A DNA stretch of 64,000 bases from Actinopolyspora saharensis (GCF_900100925.1 NZ_FNKO01000001.1:1178001-1242000); one strand, 5' to 3'; shown: positions 34,565-44,136, counted from the first letter of the stretch. The notes: a model not told the origin generated them from the sequence alone. Program-made: numbers and translations.

Positions 34565-35662
34565 GTGAGCGAACCGGAGGAGGGACGCGGACAGCACGGT
34601 GGTGTCGCCGCTCGTTCCGGTGGCACGAGACGGTTGCTCGCCGAGGTGCGGGACGCGGTCTCGATCCGCACGTTCCTGCTGATCGTCGGTGTGCTGCTGC
34701 TGCAGCTGGGATTCATCCTGTCCTACGTGGGTGCCTTCCACGCTCCGTCCCCGCACCGCTTGCCGGTGCGCGTGGTCGGCCCGCAGGGGGCCGCGGAGCG
34801 CATGGCCGACAGGCTCGACTCCCTGCCCGAGGAGCCGCTGCGCGCGAGCGCCGCCCCCGGCGAGTCCGCGGCGCGCACGGAGCTGACCGAGGGCGGCACC
34901 GCGGCCGTGCTCGTGCTGCGCCCCGCCGAGCAGCGGGACCGGTTGCTGGTGGCCACGGCGGGCGGTTCGGCCAAGGCGAGCGCGATCGAGGAGGTGCTGC
35001 GCCGGGTCCAGGCGAGCAGACAACGAGGTCTGGTGGTCGACGACGTGGTTCCCGTCCAGGAGGGCGACTCCCGCGGGCTGACCGGTTTCTACCTGGTCGT
35101 CGGGTGGACCGTCGGCGGCTACCTGGTGGCCTCGCTGTTGGGGGTCTCCCGCGGCGCCCGCCCGGCGAATCCGAGCCGCGCGGTGATCCGGCTCGTGGCC
35201 GTGCTGGTGTACGCGATCGTCTCGGGGGTGGGCGGTGCGGCCGTGGTCGGCCCGCTGCTGGGGGCGCTGACCGGCCACCTGCTCGAACTGTGGTGGCTCG
35301 GCGCGTTGCTGGTGCTGGCGGCCGCCACGGTGACGATGGCCTTGCAGGTGCTGTTCGGGGTGCTGGGGATCGGGCTGACAGTGCTGCTGTTCGTCGTGCT
35401 CGGGAATCCCAGCGCCGGGGGCGCCTACGCTCCGGAGCTGCTTCCGGGCTTCTGGCGCGCGATCAGCGCGGCGCTGCCGAACGGGGCAGGCACCGAGGCG
35501 GTCCGCAACATCGTCTACTTCGGAGCGCACGGCATCACCGTCGACGTGCTGGTCATCGCGGCCTACGCCCTGGGCGGGGCCGTCGTGGCGCTGGTCGGGT
35601 CCGTGGTGCGTGGGCGTCGCGCCTCCGCGGTGGGGGACGGCGGTGCCGTGCGTCCCGCGTGA
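34565..35662 (+). CDS. ABC-2/YhgE-like membrane protein
   Basis: A 365-residue membrane protein. One helix near the N-terminus (about 37-59: TFLLIVGVLLLQLGFILSYV) is followed by an extracytoplasmic region of about 120 residues. Five more helices lie in the C-terminal half, including FYLVVGWTVGGYLVASLLGV. This is the layout of ABC-2 permease-like and YhgE/Pip or DUF3533 proteins. Substrate and partner are unknown, and no ATPase gene adjoins it. GTG 34565 follows GGAGG. Its end is 34 bases from the convergent MBL gene. Confidence 0.7.
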   Translation: MSEPEEGRGQHGGVAARSGGTRRLLAEVRDAVSIRTFLLIVGVLLLQLGFILSYVGAFHAPSPHRLPVRVVGPQGAAERMADRLDSLPEEPLRASAAPGESAARTELTEGGTAAVLVLRPAEQRDRLLVATAGGSAKASAIEEVLRRVQASRQRGLVVDDVVPVQEGDSRGLTGFYLVVGWTVGGYLVASLLGVSRGARPANPSRAVIRLVAVLVYAIVSGVGGAAVVGPLLGALTGHLLELWWLGALLVLAAATVTMALQVLFGVLGIGLTVLLFVVLGNPSAGGAYAPELLPGFWRAISAALPNGAGTEAVRNIVYFGAHGITVDVLVIAAYALGGAVVALVGSVVRGRRASAVGDGGAVRPA

Positions 35663-35696
35663 GGCGTCTCCGGGCGGTGCCTGCGCGGTATCGCGC

Positions 35697-36719
35697 TCAG
35701 CGCGCGGTGTAGTGCAGAACCCCCTCGTGGCGCCGGCTGTTCAACCGTCGCCGGTGGACCAGAAGTTCGAGGTGGGCCGAGGTCTCCAGCACCGCCAGCG
35801 TCCGGTTGAAGGGGTCGAGCTCGTCGAGGACGTGCTCCCGGCGGGTCCAGCTCAGGGCGCGGGCGGTTTCGTAGGCCGTGCTCGTTCCCCCGGCCACGGT
35901 GGCGGCCATGGTCTCGAGCCTGTCCTCGTGGTGAGTGAGCAGTTCGTCCACTCGGGAGTGAACACCGTCCCGGACGGGACCGTGCGCGGGCAGCATCCTG
36001 GCGTCCGGAAGCGCGCGGATCGCGCGCAGCGATTCGAGGTAGTCCCGCAGCGGGAGCTCGCCGGGGGCCTGTTCGAGACCGACGGACGGTGTGATGCTCG
36101 GCAGCACGTGGTCGCCGGTGAACATCAGCCCGCTGGTCTCGTCGAGGAACACCACGTGGCCCCGCGTGTGGCCGGGGGTGTGCACCACCCGGAGGGTGCG
36201 GTCGGCGAGCTCGACCTCGTCGCCTCCGGTGAGCCACTCGTCGGGCAGCTGCCAGTGGTGCTCGTGGAGCGGTGCCTGCTTGTCGAGTTCGGTGTTCAGC
36301 GCTCGCAGCACCGGTTCGGCCCCGCACGCGGCCAGTTCCGCGCGCTGCTTTCCCATCGGGAGGCTGTCGGGTGCGGTGAGGCATCGCAGGTTGGGGTGTT
36401 CCTCCGCCCCGAGGGAAACCCGGCAGCCGATTTCCGCGCGCAGCGCGACGGCCTGGGTGTAGTGGTCCCGGTGCACGTGGGTGACCAGCACGCGGTCCAC
36501 CTCGTCGAGTCCGGCGCCCAGACCGTCCAGCGCCTCGGCGAGTCGTTCCCGTGATTCGGCGAGGGCCCAGCCGCCGTCGATCAGCGTGATGGCGGAGGCG
36601 TTGCGGATCGCGTACACGTTGACCGCGCGCAGCCCGTCACCGGGCATCGGCAGCGGTATTCGGTGCACTCCAGCGGCGACCTCGTGCGCTCCTGGCTGCG
36701 TCCACTCCGTGCTCGACAC
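35697..36719 (-). CDS. Metallo-beta-lactamase-fold hydrolase
   Basis: A 340-residue MBL-fold hydrolase. The metal-binding motif THVHRDHY (HxHxDH), then HTPGHTRGHVVF, LMFTGDHVLP and MLPAHGPVRDG give a full binuclear-site set. The C-terminal 100 residues (VDELLTHHEDRLETM onward) resemble the LACTB2/glyoxalase II-like helical tail. The substrate is unknown. GTG 36719 is preceded by GGAGG at five bases; upstream codons to 36914 lack family features. A TetR-like operator lies 36 bases upstream. Confidence 0.85.
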   Translation of the reverse strand: MSSTEWTQPGAHEVAAGVHRIPLPMPGDGLRAVNVYAIRNASAITLIDGGWALAESRERLAEALDGLGAGLDEVDRVLVTHVHRDHYTQAVALRAEIGCRVSLGAEEHPNLRCLTAPDSLPMGKQRAELAACGAEPVLRALNTELDKQAPLHEHHWQLPDEWLTGGDEVELADRTLRVVHTPGHTRGHVVFLDETSGLMFTGDHVLPSITPSVGLEQAPGELPLRDYLESLRAIRALPDARMLPAHGPVRDGVHSRVDELLTHHEDRLETMAATVAGGTSTAYETARALSWTRREHVLDELDPFNRTLAVLETSAHLELLVHRRRLNSRRHEGVLHYTAR

Positions 36720-36754
36720 GATCACCTCCACGACGCGAGCGGTGAACGGCAGGC

Positions 36755-36772
36755 ATACCATACGGTCGGTAT
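36755..36772. promoter_or_regulatory. TetR-type operator-like inverted repeat
   Basis: ATACC-N8-GGTAT with a CGGTCGGTAT core resembles operators of actinobacterial TetR repressors. It lies between the MBL gene and the divergent merR gene. No TetR gene is adjacent. Confidence 0.45.
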
Positions 36773-36984
36773 ACGATCGACGTCGTGCGACGCACGTCAC
36801 CGCCTCCGGTCCAGCGGGAACGGGAGATGGATTCCTGGTGAAAGGCGCGCGGGGGTGAGGTGTCCGCCCGTTTGCGAAGGCCCGTCCAGTGCCACGAATA
36901 CCCTGGGACGACAATCAGTGGTCGGCACCGAGCTCGCGGGGCGGGTCGACACGGTAACCCGGTGGACAGGGAAGGGGCGCGGCT

Positions 36985-37353
36985 GTGTCCGGACATGTGC
37001 AGATCGGTGAGGTCGCCGAGCGAACCGGTCTGTCGTTGCGCACGATTCGGTATTACGAGGAAGTCGGTCTGGTGGTGCCGAGCGCGCGGAGCCAGGGCGG
37101 GTTCCGGTTGTACACCGAGCCGGACATCGAGCGGCTGCAGGTGATCATGCGGATGAAGCCGCTGGGCTTCCAGCTGGAGGAGATGCGCGAGCTGGTGGAG
37201 CTGCTCGAGCTCCCGGCCGGGGAGTTGTCCCAGCAGCAGCGCCACAGGCTGGCGCAGCTGCACGAGGAGGTGCAGCAGCGGTGCGAGAAGCTGCGCTCCC
37301 GGCTGCGCACCGCCGAGGAGTTCGCCGCGACGCTGCGGCAGCGGCTCGACTGA
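36985..37353 (+). CDS. MerR-family regulator
   Basis: A 122-residue MerR-type activator/repressor. The N-terminal winged helix is clear (QIGEVAERTGLSLRTIRYYE, then FRLYTEPDIERLQVI), followed by a long dimerising helix. It has only one cysteine in the C-terminal part, so it does not look like a mercury or copper sensor. GTG 36985 lies behind GGGGCG. It faces a SulP transporter gene end to end across a shared terminator; such pairs recur in actinobacteria, so control of the transporter is possible. Confidence 0.88.
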   Translation: MSGHVQIGEVAERTGLSLRTIRYYEEVGLVVPSARSQGGFRLYTEPDIERLQVIMRMKPLGFQLEEMRELVELLELPAGELSQQQRHRLAQLHEEVQQRCEKLRSRLRTAEEFAATLRQRLD

Positions 37354-37374
37354 GCGCAGGGCCGGCTCGGTGCG

Positions 37375-37415
37375 CCCGGCGGGGTGGCGGGCCCGCGTCC
37401 CGCCACCCCGCCGGG
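37375..37415. terminator. Bidirectional terminator between merR and sulP
   Basis: A perfect 17-base stem, CCCGGCGGGGTGGCGGG (37375-37391) with its complement at 37399-37415, around a seven-base loop, lies between two convergent genes. Confidence 0.85.
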
Positions 37416-37431
37416 GCCCTGCGCGGTGGGC

Positions 37432-38919
37432 TCAGTGGCCCGCGCCCAGTCGCCCGGCCAGTGCCTGGTGCCGTTGTTTGCTGGACTCGTTCATGCCCGT
37501 GATCGAGACGTTGATGCCGCGCTGGTGGTACTTGGTTTCCACGGCGTCGAGCGCGGCCACGGTGGAGGCGTCCCAGACCTGGGCCTGCGACAGGTCGATG
37601 ACCACGTTGGCGGGGTCGTTCGCGTAGTCGAACTGGAAGACCAGGTCGTTGCTGGAGGCGAAGAACAGCTGCCCGGTCACGCGGTAGATCTTGGTGCTGC
37701 CGTCGGGGTCGAGCACGCTGTCCACGGAGACCAGGTGCGCCACGCGCTGGGCGAACAGGACGGTGGCCAGCACCACGCCGACCACGACGCCGATCGCGAG
37801 GTTGTGGGTGGCCACGGTGACCGCGACGGTGGCCAGCATGACCGCCGTCTCGCTCTTGGGCATCTTGCGCAGCGTCGTGGGGTGGATGCTGTGCCAGTCG
37901 AAGGTGCCCACCGCGACCATGATCATGACTCCGACCAGGGCGGCCATGGGGATCAGCGCGACCACGGGGCCGAGCGCGACGACGAGGATCAGCAGGAACA
38001 CTCCGGCCAGGAAGGTGGACAGCCGGGTGCGGGCACCGCTGGACTTCACGTTGATCATGGTTTGGCCGATCATGGCGCAGCCGCCCATGCCGCCGAAGAA
38101 GCCGGTGACGATGTTGGCCAGCCCCTGTCCCCAGGACTCCCGGGTCTTGTTGGAGTGCTCGTCGGTGATGTCGTCGACGAGCTTGGCGGTCATCAGCGAC
38201 TCCATGAGCCCGACCAGGGCCATGGCCACCGCGTACGGGCCGATGATCCGCAGCGTCTCGAAGGTGGGCGCGACGTCGGGAATGCCCGGCATCGGCAGGG
38301 TGTGCGGCAGTTCGCCCTGATCACCCACGGTGGGCACGGTGATTCCCGCGATCACGGTGATCGCGGTCAGCGTGACGATGGCCACCAGCGGGGCGGGGAT
38401 CACCGTGGTCAGCCGGGGCAGTCCGACCATGACGGCCAGCCCGGCGGCGACCAGCGCGTAGACGCTCCAGGGGACGTCGGTCAGGTAGGGCAGCTGGGCG
38501 GTGAAGATCAGGATGGCCAGCGCGTTGACGAAGCCGACCATCACGCTGCGCGGCAGGAAGCGCATCAGCCGGGCCACGCCGGCCAGGCCGAGCAGCGCCT
38601 GGATCGCTCCGCCCAGGATGACGGTGGCGATCAGGTAGTCCACCCCGTGCTCCCGGACCACAGGGGCCACCACCAGCGCGATCGCCCCGGTGGCCGCCGA
38701 GATCATGGCGCGGCGCCCGCCCGCCAGCGAGATGGTCACGGCCATGGTGAACGAGGCGAACAGCCCCACCCGCGGGTCCACACCGGCGATGATGGAGAAC
38801 GAGATGGCCTCGGGGATCAGGGCCAGCGCTACGACGAGGCCGCCGAGTACTTCGGTGCGCAGCACGCGGGGGGAGAGCCACTGCGGGCGGGAACGCGGCA
38901 GGACGGGGCGCGACATCAT
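37432..38919 (-). CDS. SulP-family anion transporter with STAS domain
   Basis: A 495-residue SulP/SLC26 transporter. The N-terminal membrane domain has [21 protein letters not shown] and [20 protein letters not shown]. The C-terminal STAS domain runs from about residue 395 ([20 protein letters not shown], then [20 protein letters not shown]). Members carry sulfate, bicarbonate or dicarboxylates; the substrate here is not determined. ATG 38919 is followed by a second ATG, and either may start. The promoter probably lies in 38920-39000. Confidence 0.9.
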   Translation of the reverse strand: MMSRPVLPRSRPQWLSPRVLRTEVLGGLVVALALIPEAISFSIIAGVDPRVGLFASFTMAVTISLAGGRRAMISAATGAIALVVAPVVREHGVDYLIATVILGGAIQALLGLAGVARLMRFLPRSVMVGFVNALAILIFTAQLPYLTDVPWSVYALVAAGLAVMVGLPRLTTVIPAPLVAIVTLTAITVIAGITVPTVGDQGELPHTLPMPGIPDVAPTFETLRIIGPYAVAMALVGLMESLMTAKLVDDITDEHSNKTRESWGQGLANIVTGFFGGMGGCAMIGQTMINVKSSGARTRLSTFLAGVFLLILVVALGPVVALIPMAALVGVMIMVAVGTFDWHSIHPTTLRKMPKSETAVMLATVAVTVATHNLAIGVVVGVVLATVLFAQRVAHLVSVDSVLDPDGSTKIYRVTGQLFFASSNDLVFQFDYANDPANVVIDLSQAQVWDASTVAALDAVETKYHQRGINVSITGMNESSKQRHQALAGRLGAGH

Positions 38920-39179
38920 CTTCTTTCGTCAGGGACGTGAGTTCGGGAAAGGAGCGCGCGGAGCCACACCGGCGGGGCTCACGCGGGCACACCGAACTAT
39001 ACCCTCACGTAACGGCAGAGATGAGCGAATGTGACCCAGGTCGAAATGTGATTCACGTCGAATCCGACCGGTGCCGCTCGGCGGGCGCCGGAGAGGTCTC
39101 CGGGGCGCCGCCGGAGCGTCGCTTCCGGTCCACACCGGACTCTTCCCGTTCTCGTCGGGAGGGCGGGGGCGTGGTGCTT

Positions 39180-39692
39180 TCAGCCCTGCCCGATCTCGGC
39201 GGCGAAGAGCGCCCGGGTGTGTTCGTCGAACAGCACGAAGCGGACGGTCTCCACCGCCGAGTCGGCCGTTCGGACGGTGCGTGCGGCGATCCCGGCGGCC
39301 TCCTCGGCGGGATAGCCGTACACCCCGGTGGAGATCGCCGGGAAAGCCACGCTCCGCGCGCCGAGCTCCTCGGCCACGCGCAGGGCGGCACTGTGGCACG
39401 AGGCCAGTGCGTGCGAGCGGTCCTCGGACGGGGAGTACACCGGGCCGACCGTGTGGATCACCCAGCGGGCGGGCAGTCGGCCCGCCGTGGTGGCCACCGC
39501 GGCACCGACCGGCAGACCGTCCGGGTAGTCGCCGGCGCGCAGCTGCTCGCAGGCCTCGAGGATCTCCCGCCCGCCGCGCCGGTGGATGGCTCCGTCGACA
39601 CCTCCTCCACCGAGCAGGGTGGAGTTCGCCGCGTTGACCACGGCGTCGACGTGCTGCTGCGTGATGTCGCCGCGTTCCGCCTCGATCCGCAT
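39180..39692 (-). CDS. Macrodomain ADP-ribose hydrolase
   Basis: A 170-residue single macrodomain of the MacroD/YmdB type. The ADP-ribose loop VVNAANSTLLGGGGVDGAIH covers about residues 18-37; a second loop is AFPAISTGVYGYP. These enzymes remove ADP-ribose from proteins or hydrolyse O-acetyl-ADP-ribose, the sirtuin product. ATG 39692 is preceded by GGAGGC. A sirtuin is present 13 kb away, but the two are not linked by operon structure. Confidence 0.92.
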   Translation of the reverse strand: MRIEAERGDITQQHVDAVVNAANSTLLGGGGVDGAIHRRGGREILEACEQLRAGDYPDGLPVGAAVATTAGRLPARWVIHTVGPVYSPSEDRSHALASCHSAALRVAEELGARSVAFPAISTGVYGYPAEEAAGIAARTVRTADSAVETVRFVLFDEHTRALFAAEIGQG

Positions 39693-39830
39693 GCCTCCAT
39701 TCTGGGACGTTCGGCCACCGCCGGCCGGAACGGCGATCGGGCGGTGGCCGGATCCCCGCAGGTGCGGTTCGGTCCCCCGGCGGGGAGGTCGTTGCCGGGG
39801 CGCTGCGCGGCAACGGCGTCGACGTGCTGG

Positions 39831-40547
39831 TCAGGCCAGCGCCTTGAACAGCAGCACCACGGCGCTGAAGGCCGCCACGAGCAGCAGGGCGGGCCGGGTC
39901 CTTCCCCGGTCGAGCAGGTGGCGGAGCGGGCCGGAGATCAGGAAGCCGAGCAGGGCGAACGGGAAGAGCGCAGCCGCGGCCAGCAGCTGCTGGCCCTGCA
40001 CCTGGCCGGAGAGCAGCAGCACTCCCAGCGAGAGCAGCGAGCCCAGCGCGAAGTACGCGCTGAGCGTGCTGCGCACGGTGGGGCCCGCGTTGTGCTGGTA
40101 GACCAGCGCTATGGGGGGTCCGCCGACGGCGGCGGCCGTGCCGAAGACCCCGCTGAACAAGCCCGCGGTGAACAGCGTTCCCGGGACGGGGGTCGGGTGC
40201 CAGGTCAGCAGCGACAGGCCCACCGAGATGAGCACCACCGTCGCGATGAGCACAGCCAGCCATTTGCCGGGCAGCAGCGCCAGTGCCGCCACGCCGATGA
40301 CGGCCCCGGGAACCCGTCCGAACAGTCCCCAGCGCACTCCGCGCCAGTCGGCCTGTCCGCGCTCCCGCAGCAGGGGCAGCACCGCGAAGGCCGATCCCGT
40401 GATCAGCAGCGGTACCGGTACGAGAACGGGGTCGGCGATGGCCAGTAGTGGAGCGGCGATCAGGTTCATGCCGAAGCCGACGGATCCCTGCACGATCGCT
40501 CCGCCGAGCACGATCGTGCCCGCCAGTAGCAGCATCCAGATGCTCAC
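39831..40547 (-). CDS. TauE/SafE-family permease
   Basis: A 238-residue membrane protein of the TauE/SafE (DUF81) family, with about eight hydrophobic helices in two repeats. Characteristic stretches are GGAIVQGSVGFGMNLIAAPLLA and SGVFGTAAAVGGPPIALVYQ. Members export sulfite, sulfoacetate or related organosulfur anions; specificity cannot be read from sequence. GTG 40547 follows GAGGG. It is on the same strand as the macrodomain gene but 138 bases upstream of it, so co-transcription is uncertain. Confidence 0.88.
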   Translation of the reverse strand: MSIWMLLLAGTIVLGGAIVQGSVGFGMNLIAAPLLAIADPVLVPVPLLITGSAFAVLPLLRERGQADWRGVRWGLFGRVPGAVIGVAALALLPGKWLAVLIATVVLISVGLSLLTWHPTPVPGTLFTAGLFSGVFGTAAAVGGPPIALVYQHNAGPTVRSTLSAYFALGSLLSLGVLLLSGQVQGQQLLAAAALFPFALLGFLISGPLRHLLDRGRTRPALLLVAAFSAVVLLFKALA

Positions 40548-41292
40548 GTGTTCCCTCGATTGTTTCGGGTACTGCTCGAACGCGTCGAGTCAACGTTGTC
40601 GCGGGGGACCGAGGCCACCTCCGGGGACCCGATGTGTGCTGGAGCTCACCGCGAGTGTCGATCAGTCGAGTGACAGGAGGGGGTGCCGCGCCGGTGTCGG
40701 GCCGCCGCGGCGAAGGCGAGTGGCCCGCCGAGCCGCTCGCCTTCGCGGGAGAGCCGGTGGACGGCCGGGGGCCGGACGAGGTCCGGACGGGCGTTCCTCG
40801 GGCTGAAAAAGTGACGAATCCTACACCGCGAGTGCGTAACACCACACCGGACGTGGGTGCGGCTGAGCGCTCCGGGGTTGCGCGGAGGGCGCTGGGGCGC
40901 CTGCGGGGTGGTTTCGGGCGTGAATCCGCAGTGCAGACCCCGTCGGGCCCGGCGAGCAGGGGGTGTGCGGCGTCGCCGTGCTCCCGCGGTGTCGGCTTCG
41001 TCGGGTCGCGCCGTGCGAGACATATCACCGGGATGGCGCAGCGGTGTGCGGGCTTCCGAAGAGCTGTGCTTGGTGACCTGGCCTTTTTCCGAGTGGCAGG
41101 GTGTCGTCAACTTCGGATATTGCTCCATTCGGAGCAGTACCGCTGCTGCGAGTGGAGGTGTTTCCGCCGTGGTGGCGTCCGTACGTTGCTCGCTCGTGGC
41201 ACGAATCGTGCTCGCGGTGGTGCGGGCTGGCCTCCAGGGGCTGCCGCGATCCGCCGTGACCGACGTCGACAGAAGGAAAACCTGAGGCCGAC
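40548..41292. other. Gene-poor 745-base interval with a strong hairpin
   Basis: No reading frame here has a recognisable product. The main structure is CGAAGGCGAG (40711-40720) paired with CTCGCCTTCG (40736-40745). Short open frames are Arg-rich, as expected of GC-rich noncoding DNA. The last 200 bases must hold the promoter of the MTHFR gene. A small RNA or lost gene cannot be excluded. Confidence 0.5.
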
Positions 41293-42180
41293 ATGGAAAC
41301 GATCGCACTCGAACTGGTGCCGCCGGACCAAGACGGCGGTGTGGAGAGCGCAGTTGAGGAAGGCCGCAAGGTGGCCGAGAGCTGCCGCACGTCCGGGCTC
41401 GGGGACCGCATCCAGCACCTGATGATCCCCGGTCTGATCGCCGAGGACGACGATCGGCCGGTCGAGATCAAGCAGAAGATGGACACACTCGATTTCTGGC
41501 ACGCGGTGCGTCCGGAGATCGGTGATGTGAAGGGGCTGTGTACCCAGGTCACCGCTTTCCACGACAAACAACAGTTGACCGAGCGTCTCGGGAACCTGCG
41601 CAACGCCGGCATGGACGGCATCGCCTTCGTCGGGGTGCCGCGCAACATGAACGACGGCGATGGTCCCGGGATGGCCCCCACCGACGCCCTGGCCGAGTTC
41701 AAGGAGCTCGTGCCGAACCGGGGCGTGATCCTGATCCCGACTCGGGAGGGCGAGCACGGGCGGTTCAACTTCAAGTGCGAGCAGGGCGCCACCTACGGCA
41801 TGACCCAGCTGCTGTACTCGGACTCCATCGTGGGCTTCCTCAAGGAGTTCGCGCAGCAGACGCCGCACCGCCCGGAGATCCTGCTCTCCTTCGGCTTCGT
41901 TCCGGGGGCCGAGAGCAAGGCCAAGCTCATCGACTGGCTCATCCAGGACCCGGGCAACCCCGTGGTCGAGCAGGAGCAGGAGTTCGTGGCCAGGCTCGCC
42001 GAGAAGTCCTTCGAAGAGCGGAAGCGTCAGCTGGTCGACCTCTACAAGCGGGTCATCGACGGGGTCCACGACCTCGGTTTCCCGCTGAGCGTGCACCTGG
42101 AGGCGCCGTACGGCAACTCCAAACCGGCTTTCGAGACCTTCGCGGAAATGCTGGACTACTGGTCTCCGCGGAACGCGTGA
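41293..42180 (+). CDS. Mycobacterial-type methylenetetrahydrofolate reductase
   Basis: A 295-residue TIM-barrel protein I recognise as the divergent MTHFR of mycobacteria (Rv2172c-like, from memory). It would reduce 5,10-methylene-THF to 5-methyl-THF for methionine synthesis. The N-terminal ALELVPP (Glu7) corresponds to the FEFFPP motif of classical MetF. LGNLRNAGMDGIAFVGVPRN, KCEQGATYGMTQLLY and EILLSFGFVPGAE are conserved blocks. It lacks the general MetF sequence otherwise. ATG 41293 follows GAAGGAAAAC. It is a single-gene unit ended by a strong hairpin. Confidence 0.8.
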   Translation: METIALELVPPDQDGGVESAVEEGRKVAESCRTSGLGDRIQHLMIPGLIAEDDDRPVEIKQKMDTLDFWHAVRPEIGDVKGLCTQVTAFHDKQQLTERLGNLRNAGMDGIAFVGVPRNMNDGDGPGMAPTDALAEFKELVPNRGVILIPTREGEHGRFNFKCEQGATYGMTQLLYSDSIVGFLKEFAQQTPHRPEILLSFGFVPGAESKAKLIDWLIQDPGNPVVEQEQEFVARLAEKSFEERKRQLVDLYKRVIDGVHDLGFPLSVHLEAPYGNSKPAFETFAEMLDYWSPRNA

Positions 42181-42252
42181 CCGGCCGGTGGGCGCGGTCG
42201 GTGAACGTGCGGGTGAACGCCGTTCGGCTGCCGCGCCCGCTCGGGCGCCGCG

Positions 42253-42278
42253 CCGGCCCCGGCGGGTGCCGGGGCCGG
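42253..42278. terminator. Bidirectional terminator between MTHFR and FNT genes
   Basis: CCGGCCCCGGC (42253-42263) pairs perfectly with GCCGGGGCCGG (42268-42278) around a GGGT tetraloop, between convergent genes. Confidence 0.8.
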
Positions 42279-42400
42279 GCGGGCCCGTGGGGGGACGGTT
42301 CGCCGCTGCCCGGACGTCGGCCGCAGGCCCGCTCGCGGGACCGCGGAGGTGCCGCCGAGCGAGCCCGGACGAACGGGCGGGACGCCAGGCCCCGATCAGC

Positions 42401-43231
42401 TCAGGCGTAGCGCCATTCCCGGATGCGCGCGTGCCCCCGGATCAACCGCAGCGCGGTGGTGATCCCCACCCCGCCGATGATGTTGCCGCCGAGGGCCCAA
42501 CTGAACCAGCCGAGCCACTCCAGGTAGCCGTAGTCGGCTCCCGCGTGGATCCCCCCGAAGATCAGCAGGCTGTCCAGCACCGAGTGGTGCATGCCGGTGC
42601 CCACGATGAGGAATCCGGTCAGCACGCTGGCGGTGACCTTGGCCATGTCGTTGTCGGTTCCGTTGTGCATCCTGGTCATCAGGGTGATGGAACTGCCGGC
42701 CAGGATCGCCAGGCACAGGTTCTGCGGGGAGAACGGCGCGAGGGCGAACTTGCCTCCCATGTCGACGGCTATCGAGTGCAGCTCGGGGAAGGCCGTGATC
42801 ACCACCAGCATCAGTGCCCATCCGCCGATCAGGTTTCCGGTGAGGGTTCCACTCCAGAAACGCGCCAGTCGTCGCCAATTGGCCTGGCGAGCCGTGACGA
42901 CCACGATCGGAACCAGGAAGCCTTCGGTGAACAGCTCGGCGTGACCGAGCAGCAGCGCGATCAGGGCCACTGAGAAGGCCAGGCCCGCCAGCAGGGAACT
43001 GCCGGTGCTCTGCTCCACGGTCAGCAGGGCGAGCACGCCCAGCGCCACTTCCACACCCGCGACCAGCGCGGTCGCCAACAGCTGAGGCCACGTTCGGTAG
43101 AGACGGGGTCGCCCCTTCTCGATGATCCGATCTATGGCCTGGTCCACCTCGTTCTCACGCGGTCGTTGTCGACCTTCGGGAGCGTGGGGTGTGACAACAT
43201 GACTGGGTTGCTCAACCTGCTTAGTAACCAC
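42401..43231 (-). CDS. Formate/nitrite transporter (FNT) family channel
   Basis: A 276-residue FNT channel with six predicted helices, carrying small monovalent anions such as nitrite or formate. The family stretches GHAELFTEGFLVPIVVV and FLIVGTGMHHSVLDSLL are clear. The N-terminus is hydrophilic (about 45 residues). GTG 43231 is preceded by AGGTAGG. It lies 9 kb from the nitrate reductase gene on the same strand; nitrite transport for assimilation is plausible but not proven. Confidence 0.88.
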   Translation of the reverse strand: MVTKQVEQPSHVVTPHAPEGRQRPRENEVDQAIDRIIEKGRPRLYRTWPQLLATALVAGVEVALGVLALLTVEQSTGSSLLAGLAFSVALIALLLGHAELFTEGFLVPIVVVTARQANWRRLARFWSGTLTGNLIGGWALMLVVITAFPELHSIAVDMGGKFALAPFSPQNLCLAILAGSSITLMTRMHNGTDNDMAKVTASVLTGFLIVGTGMHHSVLDSLLIFGGIHAGADYGYLEWLGWFSWALGGNIIGGVGITTALRLIRGHARIREWRYA

Positions 43232-43717
43232 GACCTACCTGTGCTTATATCGCTGGTGCAATGACTGATTTCCCGGGTATTTCCGGCCCCGGGGGCCACG
43301 TGGACTCGAGCGTGTTCCGCCGCCGTTCGTTTCCTGGGAAGTTTCGTCGACCGGTGGATGTTGCTGCTCGAGCCGCGCCGCGCAAGTGTCGCAAAACTGA
43401 TATTCCGGTCAGAAGCCCCGGTAGGCCAAAAGAGTGAAAGGGCAAGTGTTAGAGCGCCACCCCAGGAGCCGCCCCGCCGGACATCGGCAATGCCTTCCCA
43501 GGCTACCCCCGGTTCGGGAGGTTGTCTCGGTCAGCGCGCTCGGAGCTTTTCGACCCGGTGGGACCTCCGCGACAGCGGCGGGTCGGTCCCCGGAACAGGA
43601 CCGGGAGGGGAGCGGAAGCGGGCGGGGCGAAAGGACGGTCCGATGGCCTCCCGGCACCGCGGGAAGCCGCCCGTGCAGGAGGGGCCGTGGGCCCGCGACG
43701 ACGGGCACGGGTCGGAA
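43232..43717. other. 486-base interval without a supported gene
   Basis: The right end precedes the small membrane protein's stop; the left end should hold the FNT promoter (TATAAG near 43246-43251 on the minus strand). Reading frames here are short and Arg/Pro-rich with no family motif. An AT-richer patch at 43380-43450 shows no structure I can assign. Confidence 0.45.
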
Positions 43718-43981
43718 TCAGCCGGCTGCAGGCGGGTTCCCCCGGCGGGACTCCGCCGCCGGGCTTGCGGAGTCGCCGTTGCCCGCGGGCGTGAACGGCC
43801 ACTTGCCCTCCGAACGGCGCAGCCACAGGACGCCGCCCAGCTGCACCAGGATCGCGGCCGCCATCAGCCCCACAGCCACGACCGCGTAGCCGGACCAGCC
43901 CACGAGGGTGAACAGGACCAGTCCGACGGTCAGGAACACCGCGCTGCGGACGAGCACGAGGGTCAGCCTTCGGGAGTTCAT
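43718..43981 (-). CDS. Small two-helix membrane protein (DUF4229-like topology)
   Basis: An 87-residue protein with two transmembrane helices (RSAVFLTVGLVLFTLVGWSG and AVVAVGLMAAAILVQLGGVLWL) and a hydrophilic, Pro/Ser-rich tail. Size and topology recall DUF4229, but I cannot confirm that. ATG 43981 has GAGGAAAT upstream. It lies 155 bases after the methyltransferase gene on the same strand. The function is unknown. Confidence 0.65.
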   Translation of the reverse strand: MNSRRLTLVLVRSAVFLTVGLVLFTLVGWSGYAVVAVGLMAAAILVQLGGVLWLRRSEGKWPFTPAGNGDSASPAAESRRGNPPAAG

Positions 43982-44136
43982 GGGAATTTCCTCGGTGGGG
44001 GCGGGTCGACGCGCCCGCAGAGCATACCGCCACGTTCCTCCCGGCGTTCGTGCGCCGCCCTCTCACGGGAAGGAGCGCGAACGGGAGCCTTCCCGCGGCG
44101 GCCCCGCCGCCGCTCCCACGCTGCCGGGGCCTGCTT

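Noticed and set aside
38990..39070. CRP-like TGTGA/TCAC half-sites upstream of the SulP gene
   Set aside because: The halves are too close together and in the wrong arrangement for the TGTGA-N6-TCACA consensus.
40646..41422. Several overlapping open frames in the gap before the MTHFR gene
   Set aside because: All are low-complexity Arg/Gly/Ala translations, and none has a motif or plausible start signal.
43409..43708. 99-codon leftward reading frame right of the FNT gene
   Set aside because: It is Arg/Pro-rich with no ribosome-binding site or family feature, and lies in a likely noncoding stretch.
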